From: BD2-11 sp965115885
GTDB lineage: Bacteria > Gemmatimonadota > Gemmatimonadetes > Longimicrobiales > Gaopeijiaceae
Direction of reading: 5' to 3'
NCBI GenBank assembly: GCA_965115885.1
Contig: OZ220479.1
Span: forward strand, 992,001-1,056,000
DNA length: 64,000 nt
The position numbers and the translations under genes are program-made. Under the pieces are notes generated by a model. The model was not told where the DNA came from. It made no database searches and saw nothing but the letters and a program-made list of their open reading frames with translations. Below, one piece after another: positions 26,401 through 35,052 of the stretch (the first letter of the stretch is position 1; every line of letters starts with the position of its first letter).

Positions 26401-28502
26401 CCTTCCTCAGGCTCGACGCGCCGGTGCAGTACCTCAAGGGGGTCGGCCCCAAGCGCGCGGAGCGCCTCGCCGGACTGGGGATCCACAAGGCGCGCGATCT
26501 GCTCTACCATGCGCCCCGGCGCTACGAGGACGCCTCCACGGTCCAGCCCGTCGCCGGGCTGGAGGTGGGAGACGCGGCCGTGGTCGTCGGACGGGTGCGC
26601 AGCGCCGGGGTCGTTCCCACGCGCAAGGGATTGCGCATCTTCCAGGCCGTGATCGACGACGGCACCGGCCACATCACTTGCGCTTGGCCCGGTCAGCCTT
26701 GGCTCGACCGCAAAATTCGCAGGGGGGACCTTCTGCTCACGGCGGGGACCGTGCGCTTCTTCCACGGCCGCCAGATCCAGCCGCGCGAGTTCGCCATCCT
26801 GGAATCCGGGAGGGACCGTCGGGAAGGCGCCGTCCCGGGGGACGGGAAAGAGGCCCGGGGCGCCATCTTCGTCGTCTATCCGGCCTCCGAGGCGGTTCCC
26901 CAGTGGGTGCTGCGCAGGCTGCTCGAACGCAACCTGCCCAGGCTCCTGAGGCAGGTGGAGGAGGAGGAGCATCTGTCGCCGGAGGAGCGCCGGGAACTCG
27001 GCCTGCCGGGGCTGGCCAAGGCGCTCGGGGACATGCACGCGCCCGAGTCCCTCGCGGACAAGGAGCGCGCGCGGCGGCGCCTCGCCTGGGACGAACTCTA
27101 CTTCCTCCAGCTCATGCACGCCCACGCTCGCCACCGGAGCACCGCGGCGGTCGCCGGCATCCGCTTCCACCGCACCAATCGGCTGATCCGTCCCCTGCAC
27201 GACGCGCTGGAGTTCCGCCTCACCGGGGCCCAGGCTCGGGTGTTGCGCGAGATCTTCGCGGACATGACCGCGGACCGTCGCATGAACCGCATGCTCCAGG
27301 GGGACGTGGGGGCGGGGAAGACCATCGTCGCCGTCTTCGCCATGTTGCTCGCGGCGGAGGGAGGGCATCAGGCCGCCCTGATGGCGCCCACCGGGCTGCT
27401 CGCCGAACAGCACGCCCGCAGCCTGGAGCGCCTGCTCGGTCCGTTGGGGGTCGAGACCCTGCTGCTCACCGGACGCACGGAGGCCGCCGAACGCGCCCGC
27501 GTGCTCGACGGCCTCGCCGACGGCAGCGGTCCGGTGGTGGTCGGCACCCACGCGCTCATCCAGGAGACGGTGGAGTTCGCCCGCCTCGGGCTGGTGGTGG
27601 TGGACGAGCAGCACCGCTTCGGAGTGCGCCAGCGCATGGTCCTGAGCGAACGCGACCCCGCGCCCGACACCTTGATCATGTCGGCGACCCCCATCCCCCG
27701 CTCGCTGGCGCTCGCCCTCTACGGCGATCTCGACCTGAGCGTGCTGGACGAGTTTCCGACCGGGCGCGAGCCGGTCGAGACCCGCTGGCTGCGGCCGTCC
27801 CGCCGCGCCGAGGCCTACCGGTTGGTGCGCGAGGAACTGGCGCGCGGACGTCAAGCCTACATCGTCTATCCGCTGGTGGCCGAGTCGGAGAAGCTGGAGT
27901 TGCGCGCGGCCGCCGAGGAGTTGGAGCGCCTGCGCGCGGAGGAGTTCCCCGACGCCCGGGTCGATCTTCTGCACGGACAGCTTCCCGGCGAGGAGAAGGA
28001 CGCGGCGATGCGCGCTTTTCTGGCCGGGGACGTGGACGTCCTGGTGGCCACCACGGTGGTGGAGGTGGGCATCGACGTGCCCAACGCCACCGTGATGCTC
28101 ATCGAGCACGCGGAGCGCTTCGGGCTCTCGCAGCTGCACCAGTTGCGCGGGCGGGTCGGGCGCGGGGCGGAGCGAAGCCACTGCGTCGCCATCGCCGACG
28201 CCGCGGAAACCGCCGCCGAGCGCCTCAAAGTCTTCCGGAACACGCACGACGGGTTCGCCATCGCGCGCGCCGATCTCGCCATGCGCGGCGAGGGAGACTT
28301 CTTCGGCTCCCAGCAGCACGGGCAACCCGTTCTGCGGTTCGCCGACCTCGCCTTGGACGGCGACCTCATGCGTACCGCCCGCGAACGCGCCCGCGCCACC
28401 ATCGCCCGCGACCCCGAGCTGCTCGCCCCCGAGAACGCGATCCGTCGCCATCTGCTGACCAACCGCTTCGGGGATCGCCTGCGCCTGCGCACGGTGGGGT
28501 AG
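26397..28502 (+). CDS. recG: ATP-dependent DNA helicase RecG
   Basis: A 701-residue branch-migration helicase that remodels stalled forks and Holliday junctions. The N-terminal wedge domain begins PVQYLKGVGPKRAERLAGLG. Helicase motifs are GDVGAGKTIVAVFA (I), DEQHRFGVRQR (II), SATPIPRSLAL (III), and the C-terminal motor has VVEVGIDVPNATVMLIEHAERFGLSQLHQLRGRVGRG (motifs V-VI, given here in part as a landmark). ATG 26397 overlaps ftsY. It is the last core gene before the mobile island. Confidence 0.95.
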   Translation: MTFLRLDAPVQYLKGVGPKRAERLAGLGIHKARDLLYHAPRRYEDASTVQPVAGLEVGDAAVVVGRVRSAGVVPTRKGLRIFQAVIDDGTGHITCAWPGQPWLDRKIRRGDLLLTAGTVRFFHGRQIQPREFAILESGRDRREGAVPGDGKEARGAIFVVYPASEAVPQWVLRRLLERNLPRLLRQVEEEEHLSPEERRELGLPGLAKALGDMHAPESLADKERARRRLAWDELYFLQLMHAHARHRSTAAVAGIRFHRTNRLIRPLHDALEFRLTGAQARVLREIFADMTADRRMNRMLQGDVGAGKTIVAVFAMLLAAEGGHQAALMAPTGLLAEQHARSLERLLGPLGVETLLLTGRTEAAERARVLDGLADGSGPVVVGTHALIQETVEFARLGLVVVDEQHRFGVRQRMVLSERDPAPDTLIMSATPIPRSLALALYGDLDLSVLDEFPTGREPVETRWLRPSRRAEAYRLVREELARGRQAYIVYPLVAESEKLELRAAAEELERLRAEEFPDARVDLLHGQLPGEEKDAAMRAFLAGDVDVLVATTVVEVGIDVPNATVMLIEHAERFGLSQLHQLRGRVGRGAERSHCVAIADAAETAAERLKVFRNTHDGFAIARADLAMRGEGDFFGSQQHGQPVLRFADLALDGDLMRTARERARATIARDPELLAPENAIRRHLLTNRFGDRLRLRTVG

Positions 28503-28510
28503 TAGCGTTG

Positions 28511-29432
28511 GAAGCTCTTCGCCGCGTTCGGGCTCGTTCGCCGTTGGGCGGGAACCCGCATCCGCGTTGCGGCGGTCTGCGGCGGGCAAGCCGCGTCGCC
28601 CTGGGCGCGGTCCCGCAGCGGCTTCACCCTGCTCTTCGAGGGCCTCGTCGTCGCCATGGCCAGCGCCATGCCCGTCGCCGTCGTCGCCCGCGTCGGCGAG
28701 CACGACACCCGTCTGTGGCGTAGCGTATCGTCGAGCACCATGTGGGCATGGCGCGCACCGAAGCCGACTTCTCCAGGGTGGTGGCCGTGGGCGTCGACGA
28801 AAAGGCGGCCCGCCGGGGCCACGACTGCATCACGCTCTTCGCCGACCTTGATCCGCGTCGTCTCCTCTTCGCGACCACGGGCCGGACGGCCGATGCGTTC
28901 GCCGAGTTCCGAAGGGATCTCGAAGCGCATGGAGGAGCCGCGGAAGAGGTCGACGAGATCTGCATGGACATGTCGAAGGCGTACATGAAGGGCGCGCGCG
29001 ACGAGTTCCCCGACGCCGAAGCGACTTTCGACCGTTTCCATGTCGTGAAGTTGCTGAACGAACTGCTCGCCGAGGCCACCGCAGTTCCCGACACGGTCGA
29101 AGCCTACAAGAACGAGGTCGAGTTCCAAGATCTGTGGGACCTGCCTCCCATCGCAGCCGAGCGTCACCTCGATCGCTGGTGCAAGGCCGCGAGCGAGAGC
29201 GGACTCGCGGCCATGGCGACCTTCGCCGAAACCGTGCGGAAGCATGAGAAGGGCATCCTGCGTTGGTTCCACTCCCGCATCACGAACGGTCTCCTCGAGG
29301 CCATGAACTCTCTCGTCCAAGCCGCCAAGGCCCGTGCTCGAGGGTACCGCACAACCGAGAACCTGATCGCCATGGCTTATTCGGTCTGCGGCAAACTTCA
29401 ATTCAACCTGCCCACATAAAATACGGAGAGCC
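28511..29432 (+). mobile_element. decayed ISL3-family insertion sequence
   Basis: The right end is placed at 29432, where the outward terminal sequence reads GGCTCTCCGTATTTTATGTG on the minus strand. The same end, with few changes, recurs at 37707 and 41415. The left end is probably near the GCTCTTCG at 28515-28522, only about 12 bases beyond the recG stop. At roughly 0.9 kb the element is shorter than intact ISL3 members and lacks most of the zinc-finger N-terminal part of the transposase, so an internal deletion is likely. Confidence 0.7.
28560..29419 (+). pseudogene. ISL3-family transposase, truncated and frameshifted
   Basis: Frame 3 from about 28566 encodes SPWARSRSGFTLLFEGLVV and continues MPVAVVARVGEHDTRLWR, typical of the ISL3 helix-turn-helix and linker region. 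The transposase then resumes in another frame at 28742 (VVAVGVDEKAARRGHD..., DMSKAYMKGARDEFP, FDRFHVVKLLNEL, SRITNGLLEAMNSLVQAAK) up to the TAA at 29417. The break coincides with a tandem duplication of GCGTA (28718-28722 and 28723-28727); removing one copy restores LWRIVEHHVGMART. The N-terminal zinc-binding segment is missing. Confidence 0.85.
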
Positions 29433-29727
29433 ACCAGACCTCCTCGCCGTTCGAGAGGAACACGAACGGAACGTCGAGCTGTTCGGCGTAGTGCCTGCCC
29501 TGATCCTGGGCCGTGATCGGATCGATGCTCGCGCGTTTGGCTTCCAGCACCGCCACCGGTCGACCCCGACGGTCGCAGAGCACGTAGTCGGCTCGTGTCC
29601 CGTCGGGCACCTCATGATCGAACAGGACACTCAATCCGTCGGTCAAGTCCCAGTTCGCATCGCCGAGCAGAGCATCGATCTTGGTGCGTGCGAAAGCCTC
29701 GGTCTCGCCGCTCATGCCATCACCCAT
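29398..29727 (-). pseudogene. hsdR: N-terminal fragment of type I restriction endonuclease subunit HsdR
   Basis: 109 residues beginning MGDGMSGETEAFARTKID. The stretch ADYVLCDRRGRPVAVLEAKR contains the D and ExK residues of the HsdR PD-(D/E)xK nuclease domain, and HYAEQLDVPFVFLSNGEEVWW matches the next block. HsdR is normally about 900-1100 residues with an SF2 motor; here the true sequence stops at about 29433, where the ISL3 terminus begins, and the last 11 residues are read from the IS. No hsdM or hsdS is present. Non-functional. Confidence 0.8.
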
Positions 29728-29902
29728 GGATCTAAGTCTAAGGCTCCCTCCGCGAGACCTTCGAGTTCCCCGCGAAAACCAAGGCTCCGTCGTTGTTCCA
29801 CGTCCCAGCTATCGCGACGAGTCAAGCCGTGCCGAGACGCAATACTCTTCCCACGAACGAAGCACGGCGCCCGTCGCCGCCGGTGACCAAGGGTCATGGT
29901 GA

Positions 29903-30661
29903 TCAAAGTTCGCCTACAATGCGATCCAGTTGATCCAGTTCCTTGCTCGCTTGCAAATACTCCGAGTACGCCTCCTTCGCGCTCTGGATAAGAGTGTTAT
30001 AGTAGACAATCCGACTGCCCGGCGAAATCGAATTCATCGACGACTTGTAGCGATCAGGATTTTCTTCCATTTCCTTGACCAGCGTGCCGAGTACGAACAC
30101 GACCTCAATGTCGGGAGACTTGATTCCTTGCTGGATCAGGATTTTCTTCAGCTTGTCGACGTATTTCTGACCCTGCCCCACGAGGTCAAGGAGCTTCATG
30201 CTCCTTTGGGCACGTTTCAATTCGACGATGATGTGCTTTCCGGCGTTCGTCCAGTAGGCAATGTCGACTCGACCAAGTTTCTCCTCCCGGGTCATGTCAT
30301 CGGTCACGCCAATTTCCCGGAGACAGGATTCAATAAGCTCACTCCCTGTGGCCCGCTCCCACGCGGTGTCTAGCAACCAAAGGTGATCGAACAGATATTC
30401 CTGAAGAACCCTCTCTTTCATGCTCTCATCTACGATACGCCGAAATGCACGAATGACCTCAAGTCGAGATCGGACGATGTCCCGATACAGCGCAGCTTCC
30501 AAGGCGTCTCGATCAGCTAAAAGCACGAGCAATCGGTCGATGTTCTCTAGCAGTCCGTGGAGGAAATGGGTTTTCGAGGCTTCCCCGGGAGCGGGCATTC
30601 CCCAGCATCTAAGCCGGTGGTCATCGTCAACCTCCCGATGACATCCCCATTTCCTGCGCAA
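29903..30661 (-). pseudogene. severed nuclease half of an HgiDII/BbrUII-like restriction enzyme
   Basis: The frame of 252 residues starts inside the IS element; genuine enzyme sequence begins at ENIDRLLVLLADRD (about residue 39, at 30547). It contains YRDIVRSRLEVIRAF, FDHLWLLDTAWERATGSE and VDIAYWTNAGKHIIVELKRA, a PD-(D/E)xK nuclease core with D and ExK. It is the direct continuation of the GHKL ATPase fragment at 32086-33501. Removing the IS and one CTAG copy joins the two in frame into about 681 residues. Base composition is visibly less GC-rich than the core genes, consistent with transfer. Confidence 0.8.
30547..30550. repeat. CTAG target-site duplication, left copy
   Basis: CTAG at 30547-30550 is repeated at 32100-32103, immediately outside both ends of the IS1182-like element. 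Palindromic 4-bp duplications are typical of this group. Confidence 0.85.
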
Positions 30662-32099
30662 CTCCCAGATTCCCCCGCATCAACCACCGATTTCCAAGCT
30701 CCAAATGTCCATCGGGTGGATTGTCGGGCTTCGCGTCGCCGATCAGTCCCTCCGACTTTACGCCGCCGCCGCGACCGCCGCTCCGGCCGTCGCCAGACCC
30801 TGCAGGCTACGCGGAGTCCCGAAACCGAATCGCCTGCGCATGAGAAGCCCCAAGTTGCACGCGGCAGCCTGGATCATGATCCGCTTTCGGATCTCCTCCC
30901 GTCCTCGCACGTGAACCCGCCGTAGACCTCCCGTCTCCAGCATGTGCGCAAAACCCCGCTCCAGCTTCTCACCTCTCGCCCGCAACAGCCGCTTCCCACG
31001 CTTCCCCCGGATCCTGCGCCGATTCGCATACGTCGCCTTCTGCGCCTCCCGCTTGTTCTTCCATTTCCGACGACCTCGGTTCGGCTCGCTCACGTAGCTT
31101 CGCAGTCCCCGCTCCGCCACCCCCGTCATCGTCGCGTTCGCGTGATATCCCTTGTCCGCCACCACCTCCTTCGGCTCCTTCCCAAGTTCTCTCAGCCCTT
31201 CGGTCGCCGCGTCCAGCGTTTTCGGCAGCGACGCCACGTCTCCCCCCTCCATCGACTGGACCGTCGCCGCCACCACCGCTCCCGTCTCCATGTCCACCGC
31301 CTGCTCGAACTTGTGGGCCATGTGCGTGCGACCGTCCTTCATCTTCGTACTGCGCGCCTCCGGGTCGTGCGGATGCACCCAGTCCTCGTTCGACGCCTTG
31401 TTCTTGCGCTTCCGGTCGAGCTTCGCGAGGTCCTCGCGCGTCGGCGCTTCGATCCCCGACGCCACCGCCAACTCCTCCAGCCACTCGGTGTAGCCCTGCA
31501 ACGTGTCGCGCCGCACGATCGCGCGCATCGCCGCGTTCGCCTCCAGCGTCGTCGCGTCCACCCCGAGCGTCTTGCCCTTCAGGAGCCCCGACTCGTCCAG
31601 CAGATTCAGCACCCAGTCGAACACCTTCTTGTGGGCTTCCACGCTCAGCCGCTTGCGCGTCTTGGACAGGCCCGAATGTTCCGGCGGATTCCGGTCCAGC
31701 GTGTAGCTGTAGCCGAGAAACTCGCGAAGGGAAAGCGAGTCCGCACACCGCCACGCGATGCCGCGCTCCGAGCCGATGCCCTCGAGATACCCGACCAGCA
31801 GCATCCTGAAGTACACGGCGGGCGGAATCCCCGGTCGTCCGCGAGTTTTCGAATAGAAGTCGACGCAAGCTCGTTCCGCGAACTCGTCGAATCCGTTCGC
31901 GTCGAGCATTTTGTTCAATGCCCGATAGAACGGGCTGCCCAACGACCGAATCCGGTTCGACGCGACGAACATCTCCATCTGCGGCTCCTTTAGCCGCTTG
32001 CCGATCGCCATCTACGCACTCCATGACTGAGGTCTTCGTAGAACCTGTAATCTAGCCAAACCATGCGGTCAGTGCGACGACGACTTTATCCACGGGCTG
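30551..32099 (-). mobile_element. intact IS1182-like insertion sequence
   Basis: A 1549-bp element. The left end reads CAGTCCGTGGAGGAAATGG and the inverted right end CAGCCCGTGGATAAAGTCG, so 10 of the first 11 bases agree. Both ends abut CTAG duplications. It carries a single transposase gene on the minus strand and about 200 bp of non-coding sequence at its left side. It splits the restriction endonuclease gene; the gene direction is the same as the transposase. Confidence 0.9.
30758..32011 (-). CDS. IS1182/IS5-like transposase (DDE, DUF772 N-terminus)
   Basis: 417 residues, apparently intact. The N-terminal DUF772 domain (NKMLDANGFDEFAERAC, RGRPGIPPAVYFRMLLVGYL) is followed by the DDE_Tnp_1 catalytic region with LGVDATTLEANAA and VVADKGYHANATM supplying two acidic residues, and an Arg/Lys-rich segment with the third. 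The start ATG 32011 gives MAIGKRLKEPQMEMF; a second ATG lies a few codons in. Because the frame is open and the ends match, the element may still be active. Confidence 0.88.
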   Translation of the reverse strand: MAIGKRLKEPQMEMFVASNRIRSLGSPFYRALNKMLDANGFDEFAERACVDFYSKTRGRPGIPPAVYFRMLLVGYLEGIGSERGIAWRCADSLSLREFLGYSYTLDRNPPEHSGLSKTRKRLSVEAHKKVFDWVLNLLDESGLLKGKTLGVDATTLEANAAMRAIVRRDTLQGYTEWLEELAVASGIEAPTREDLAKLDRKRKNKASNEDWVHPHDPEARSTKMKDGRTHMAHKFEQAVDMETGAVVAATVQSMEGGDVASLPKTLDAATEGLRELGKEPKEVVADKGYHANATMTGVAERGLRSYVSEPNRGRRKWKNKREAQKATYANRRRIRGKRGKRLLRARGEKLERGFAHMLETGGLRRVHVRGREEIRKRIMIQAAACNLGLLMRRRFGFGTPRSLQGLATAGAAVAAAA

Positions 32100-33501
32100 C
32101 TAGATCGTCCACCAACTCAGCCTCCGATCCACGGAGCTTCATTCGCTCGAACGCAAAGAGGCCGTGGCGATACAGCAGTCTCCTATCTTCTTCCTCGTCC
32201 ATCGGAAGCGCGCTGAGCTTCGCGATCAATTTTTCGGCGGCCGTGCGATGGCCCGCCGGTAGCATTTCGAACCAATCCCGCAACGCGGGAGATACCTCTT
32301 TCGCCCTTCGAACCTCGTGCTTGCGACGCCACTCTGTCCATCGCTTCTCAACGGCATTGAGGCTACATCTGAGAAATTTCAGCAACGCTTCGTAGCGTTT
32401 GCCCTCTTGAATTCGCTGTCGGTCGCTCGTCGCGATGTCCCGGTAGTTGTCCTGATCGAGGAACTCCGCCTCGATGTGTCCGGTGAGGTACTTCGTGTAC
32501 AGGCGACCGTCGTTGATCTTGTCGAGAATGTTCTCGTGAAAGAGACGTCCTCTCGCAAAGACGACGATGCCGTTGAGATTGCCGGCGTCCCTGCTGTCCA
32601 ATTGTTTTGGCTTTCGAGCAGTGCCCAACCATCCTCGAATCGCCCAACCGCGCTCTTCGGAAAGCTCATTCGGGAGAGAATCTGTTTCGACCATAACGGG
32701 CATGGCGGTCTGGTCGATTTCGGATTTTCCGAAGGTCCACAGGAACTGGATCATAGACACGTCGTCTCGGTCTTCGAGCGTAATCTGTCGGCCGTCGATG
32801 AAAACACTGAAGCCATGGGATTCACCGATGATTGAAAAACGCCGCGCAAGCCTCTTTCGAAGAGCGATGATTCCAGGTATTAGACTTTTGCGCCTGATGT
32901 CCCTGATGACGATGCGAGTGCCTTTGTCGACGTCGATCTCGTCTTCCCGCAGCGGCTCGGGATAGTAGGCGCCGTCTCCCCGTTCCAGGACCTGGCGGAT
33001 CTTGTCGACGGCGATGCGGAGGCCATGGCGTCCGCCGTCTTTGGCGGACTGTACGTCGATCTGGTCTGCGATGGAGAAAAGCGAGAGCTTGCCCAGGCCC
33101 TTGCGACCCATCACGGGACGTCCTCCGGGTGTGCGGCCGCCGTCGGCGCCGACCTGCTGACGGCGATAGCCCACTCGGAGGTATTTGTCGTTCATGTCCG
33201 CGACGGTCATCCCGACTCCGTCGTCGGAGATCGTGATCCATCGGCGATCCGGGTCGACTTCGATGTTCACTCGTTCGGCGTCGGCGTCCCAGGAGTTGGC
33301 GACGGCCTCGGTCAAAACCGCCGGGACGTTGCTGTAGAGGTTGATTCCGAGATGCTCGAGCACGTTGAGGTCGACCGTCATGCGATACGGGCCCGGTCCG
33401 CGCACGGTCGCGTCGTCTCCTCCGTTGGCGCCGGTCACGTCAAGGTCCTCCGGGACGACGGCGATCTCGAACATGGCGCACGAAACTGGCGCCGACCGCA
33501 T
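32086..33501 (-). pseudogene. GHKL-ATPase half of an HgiDII/BbrUII-like restriction enzyme
   Basis: 471 residues; the last four (AARG) and the stop are read from the IS end. The N-terminal half carries a GHKL ATPase: N-box EAVANSWDAD, G1 ISDDGVGMTV and G2 GRKGLGKLS. This fold at the N-terminus of a restriction enzyme is known from the HgiDII/SalI-type group. The start may be ATG 33501 or ATG 33474 (MFEIAVVPEDL); both overlap the end of the methyltransferase gene (to 33440), so the pair was translated as a unit. Without the nuclease half it cannot cut DNA. Confidence 0.82.
32100..32103. repeat. CTAG target-site duplication, right copy
   Basis: Partner of 30547-30550, directly after the right inverted repeat of the IS1182-like element. 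Confidence 0.85.
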
Positions 33502-34714
33502 ATCCGAGATTGACCGGTACGGCGTTGCCCACTAGGCTGCCGATCTTCCTTCGACACATCGGGTCGCCTGGCTTCACGAACCTGTAGTCGCGGGGAAAGC
33601 TCTGGAGGATCGCTCCTTCGCGCAGCGAAATGGCCCGATCCTGTTCCGGATGTCCGAAGCGGCCGTTGCCGAAGCCGTAGTATTGCGTCGTCACCGTAGG
33701 CGACGGCTGGTCCCACGTCATGCGGCCGTACACGCTGGGATAGGTGCGCCCTCTCGGCCTCCGATGGCATCGCGCCCTCAGCTCCTCGTCCCAATCGCGC
33801 CAAGTTCCCCCTGGCCTCGAAGCGCGGATCCGCCTGACGTTGAGAGGGGAGAGCTTGCAGGATCGGTGCAGCGGATCTTCGCTGCACGCTTGGCCGGCTT
33901 CGAGGCGCGGGAGGTCGGCGATGGCGGACCTGACCGTTCGGCGACGGCTCCCGGGGGTGGTCGGAGGCGCTAGGCGGACCGGCCCCAGCGTGGAAGCGAG
34001 AACGACGAGACGGCGCCGACTCTGGGGCACGTCGTAGTCGGCGCAATCCACCACGCCCGTCGCAACGGAGAACCCCTCGTCCTCGAGCGTCGCCACGAAG
34101 TCCGAAAACACCCGCTCTCGTTCAAGCATCGGGACGTTCTCCATGGTCACGAGATGGGGTTTCGCTTCCCGCACCAACCGACCGAAGTGATCCAGCAGAT
34201 TCCAACGACCGGTGGGTGTGCGCGAGCGAGATCGGCTGTAGGTCGAGAACGGTTGGCAGGGCGCGCACCCGGCAAGCATCCGGAAGGGGGCGTCGTGGAA
34301 GGCGGTCGGAAAGTCGTTCGCGGTGATCTCCTCCACGGGCTTCAGGAGGAACGCGGCCCTGTTGTTGTGGGTGTAGGGGTATCGGCAGATGGGTGCGGCA
34401 TCGACGCCCAGCGTCACGTCGATTCCCGATTCCTCCAGTCCCCGTGTGAGTCCACCCGCCCCGCAGAACAGATCCACCGCGCGAATCGGAGGACGAGTCT
34501 TGTCCCGGTCCGGCGGCGGACCTGTATCCGACTCTGGTCGGAAGACGGCGGTTCCGGCTGCATCACCCATCGCTCCAGCACTCCTCCGCTCGACGGCGCT
34601 CGTCTCTGAAGCCGCCAAAAGCGGCGAACGGTGGTTTGCCGTCGCTTCGCCAGCGACATGGGCGCCGGGCCGACGCCTTCGCATGGTTCGCACGTCCGCG
34701 AACACGGGGCGCAA
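33440..34714 (-). CDS. DNA cytosine C5-methyltransferase of an HgiDII-like R-M system
   Basis: Up to 424 residues. Motif I AVDLFCGAGGLTRGLEESG, motif IV GCAPCQPFSTYSR with the catalytic Cys, motif VI MENVPML, motif VIII VPQSRRRLVVLAS, and motifs IX-X at SPTVTTQYYGFG and GNAVPVNLGYAV are all present, so the enzyme should be active. The first 48 residues are not conserved-looking; ATG 34570 (MGDAAGTAVF), preceded by GGAGGAG, is a likely alternative start. It overlaps the restriction gene, which is destroyed, leaving a solitary methyltransferase. The recognition sequence is unknown; relatives such as M.HgiDII act on GTCGAC. Confidence 0.92.
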   Translation of the reverse strand: MRPVFADVRTMRRRRPGAHVAGEATANHRSPLLAASETSAVERRSAGAMGDAAGTAVFRPESDTGPPPDRDKTRPPIRAVDLFCGAGGLTRGLEESGIDVTLGVDAAPICRYPYTHNNRAAFLLKPVEEITANDFPTAFHDAPFRMLAGCAPCQPFSTYSRSRSRTPTGRWNLLDHFGRLVREAKPHLVTMENVPMLERERVFSDFVATLEDEGFSVATGVVDCADYDVPQSRRRLVVLASTLGPVRLAPPTTPGSRRRTVRSAIADLPRLEAGQACSEDPLHRSCKLSPLNVRRIRASRPGGTWRDWDEELRARCHRRPRGRTYPSVYGRMTWDQPSPTVTTQYYGFGNGRFGHPEQDRAISLREGAILQSFPRDYRFVKPGDPMCRRKIGSLVGNAVPVNLGYAVGASFVRHVRDRRRPGGP

Positions 34715-35052
34715 CTCCTCCGGGAGCCGGAATCCGCGATGCGACGCTTCTGCGAACTGTGATCACAGTGTACCCGTTGCGCGCACGCTTGGGTAGATCC
34801 GACTTGGAAGACGCACGGACAGCCTAGTGGGAGATCCGGCGTTCCAAGACTTCTGGGCCCTGGGGGCCGAGCAGGTCCGCGAGGTGCGGTTGGCCCGGCC
34901 ACGGTTTGGTGCTGGTTGTTCGACGCCGGGCTGTGGGAATGGCCCCGGCAAAGAACCGAAGCACCTGCAGGCGACATCCCTACCGGGCGGTGCTGGGAAA
35001 AATGGCGTAGCGAGACGACTCAGCCAACCCGCCATTCTCTCCCGCAGCACCC
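34715..35052. other. intergenic stretch upstream of the methyltransferase
   Basis: No convincing gene is seen on either strand. Open frames here (for example a plus-strand one from 34827) have no recognisable motif. The stretch holds the 14-bp palindrome described separately and presumably the methyltransferase promoter, with a possible minus-strand -10 hexamer TACACT overlapping the palindrome edge. Confidence 0.5.
34756..34769. promoter_or_regulatory. perfect palindrome ACTGTGATCACAGT, candidate operator
   Basis: A 14-bp perfect palindrome located 42 bases upstream of the longest methyltransferase start. Its TGTGA and TCACA arms are adjacent, without the 6-bp spacer of a CRP site. R-M systems often use such dyads for timing control by a C protein or by the methyltransferase; no C gene is present here. 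Confidence 0.4.

Noticed and set aside
29398..34714. A DISARM-, BREX- or other multi-gene defence system
   Set aside because: Only an hsdR fragment, a split GHKL restriction enzyme and a methyltransferase are present; the core genes of those systems are absent, and the helicase relic at 56816 is 22 kb away and fragmentary.
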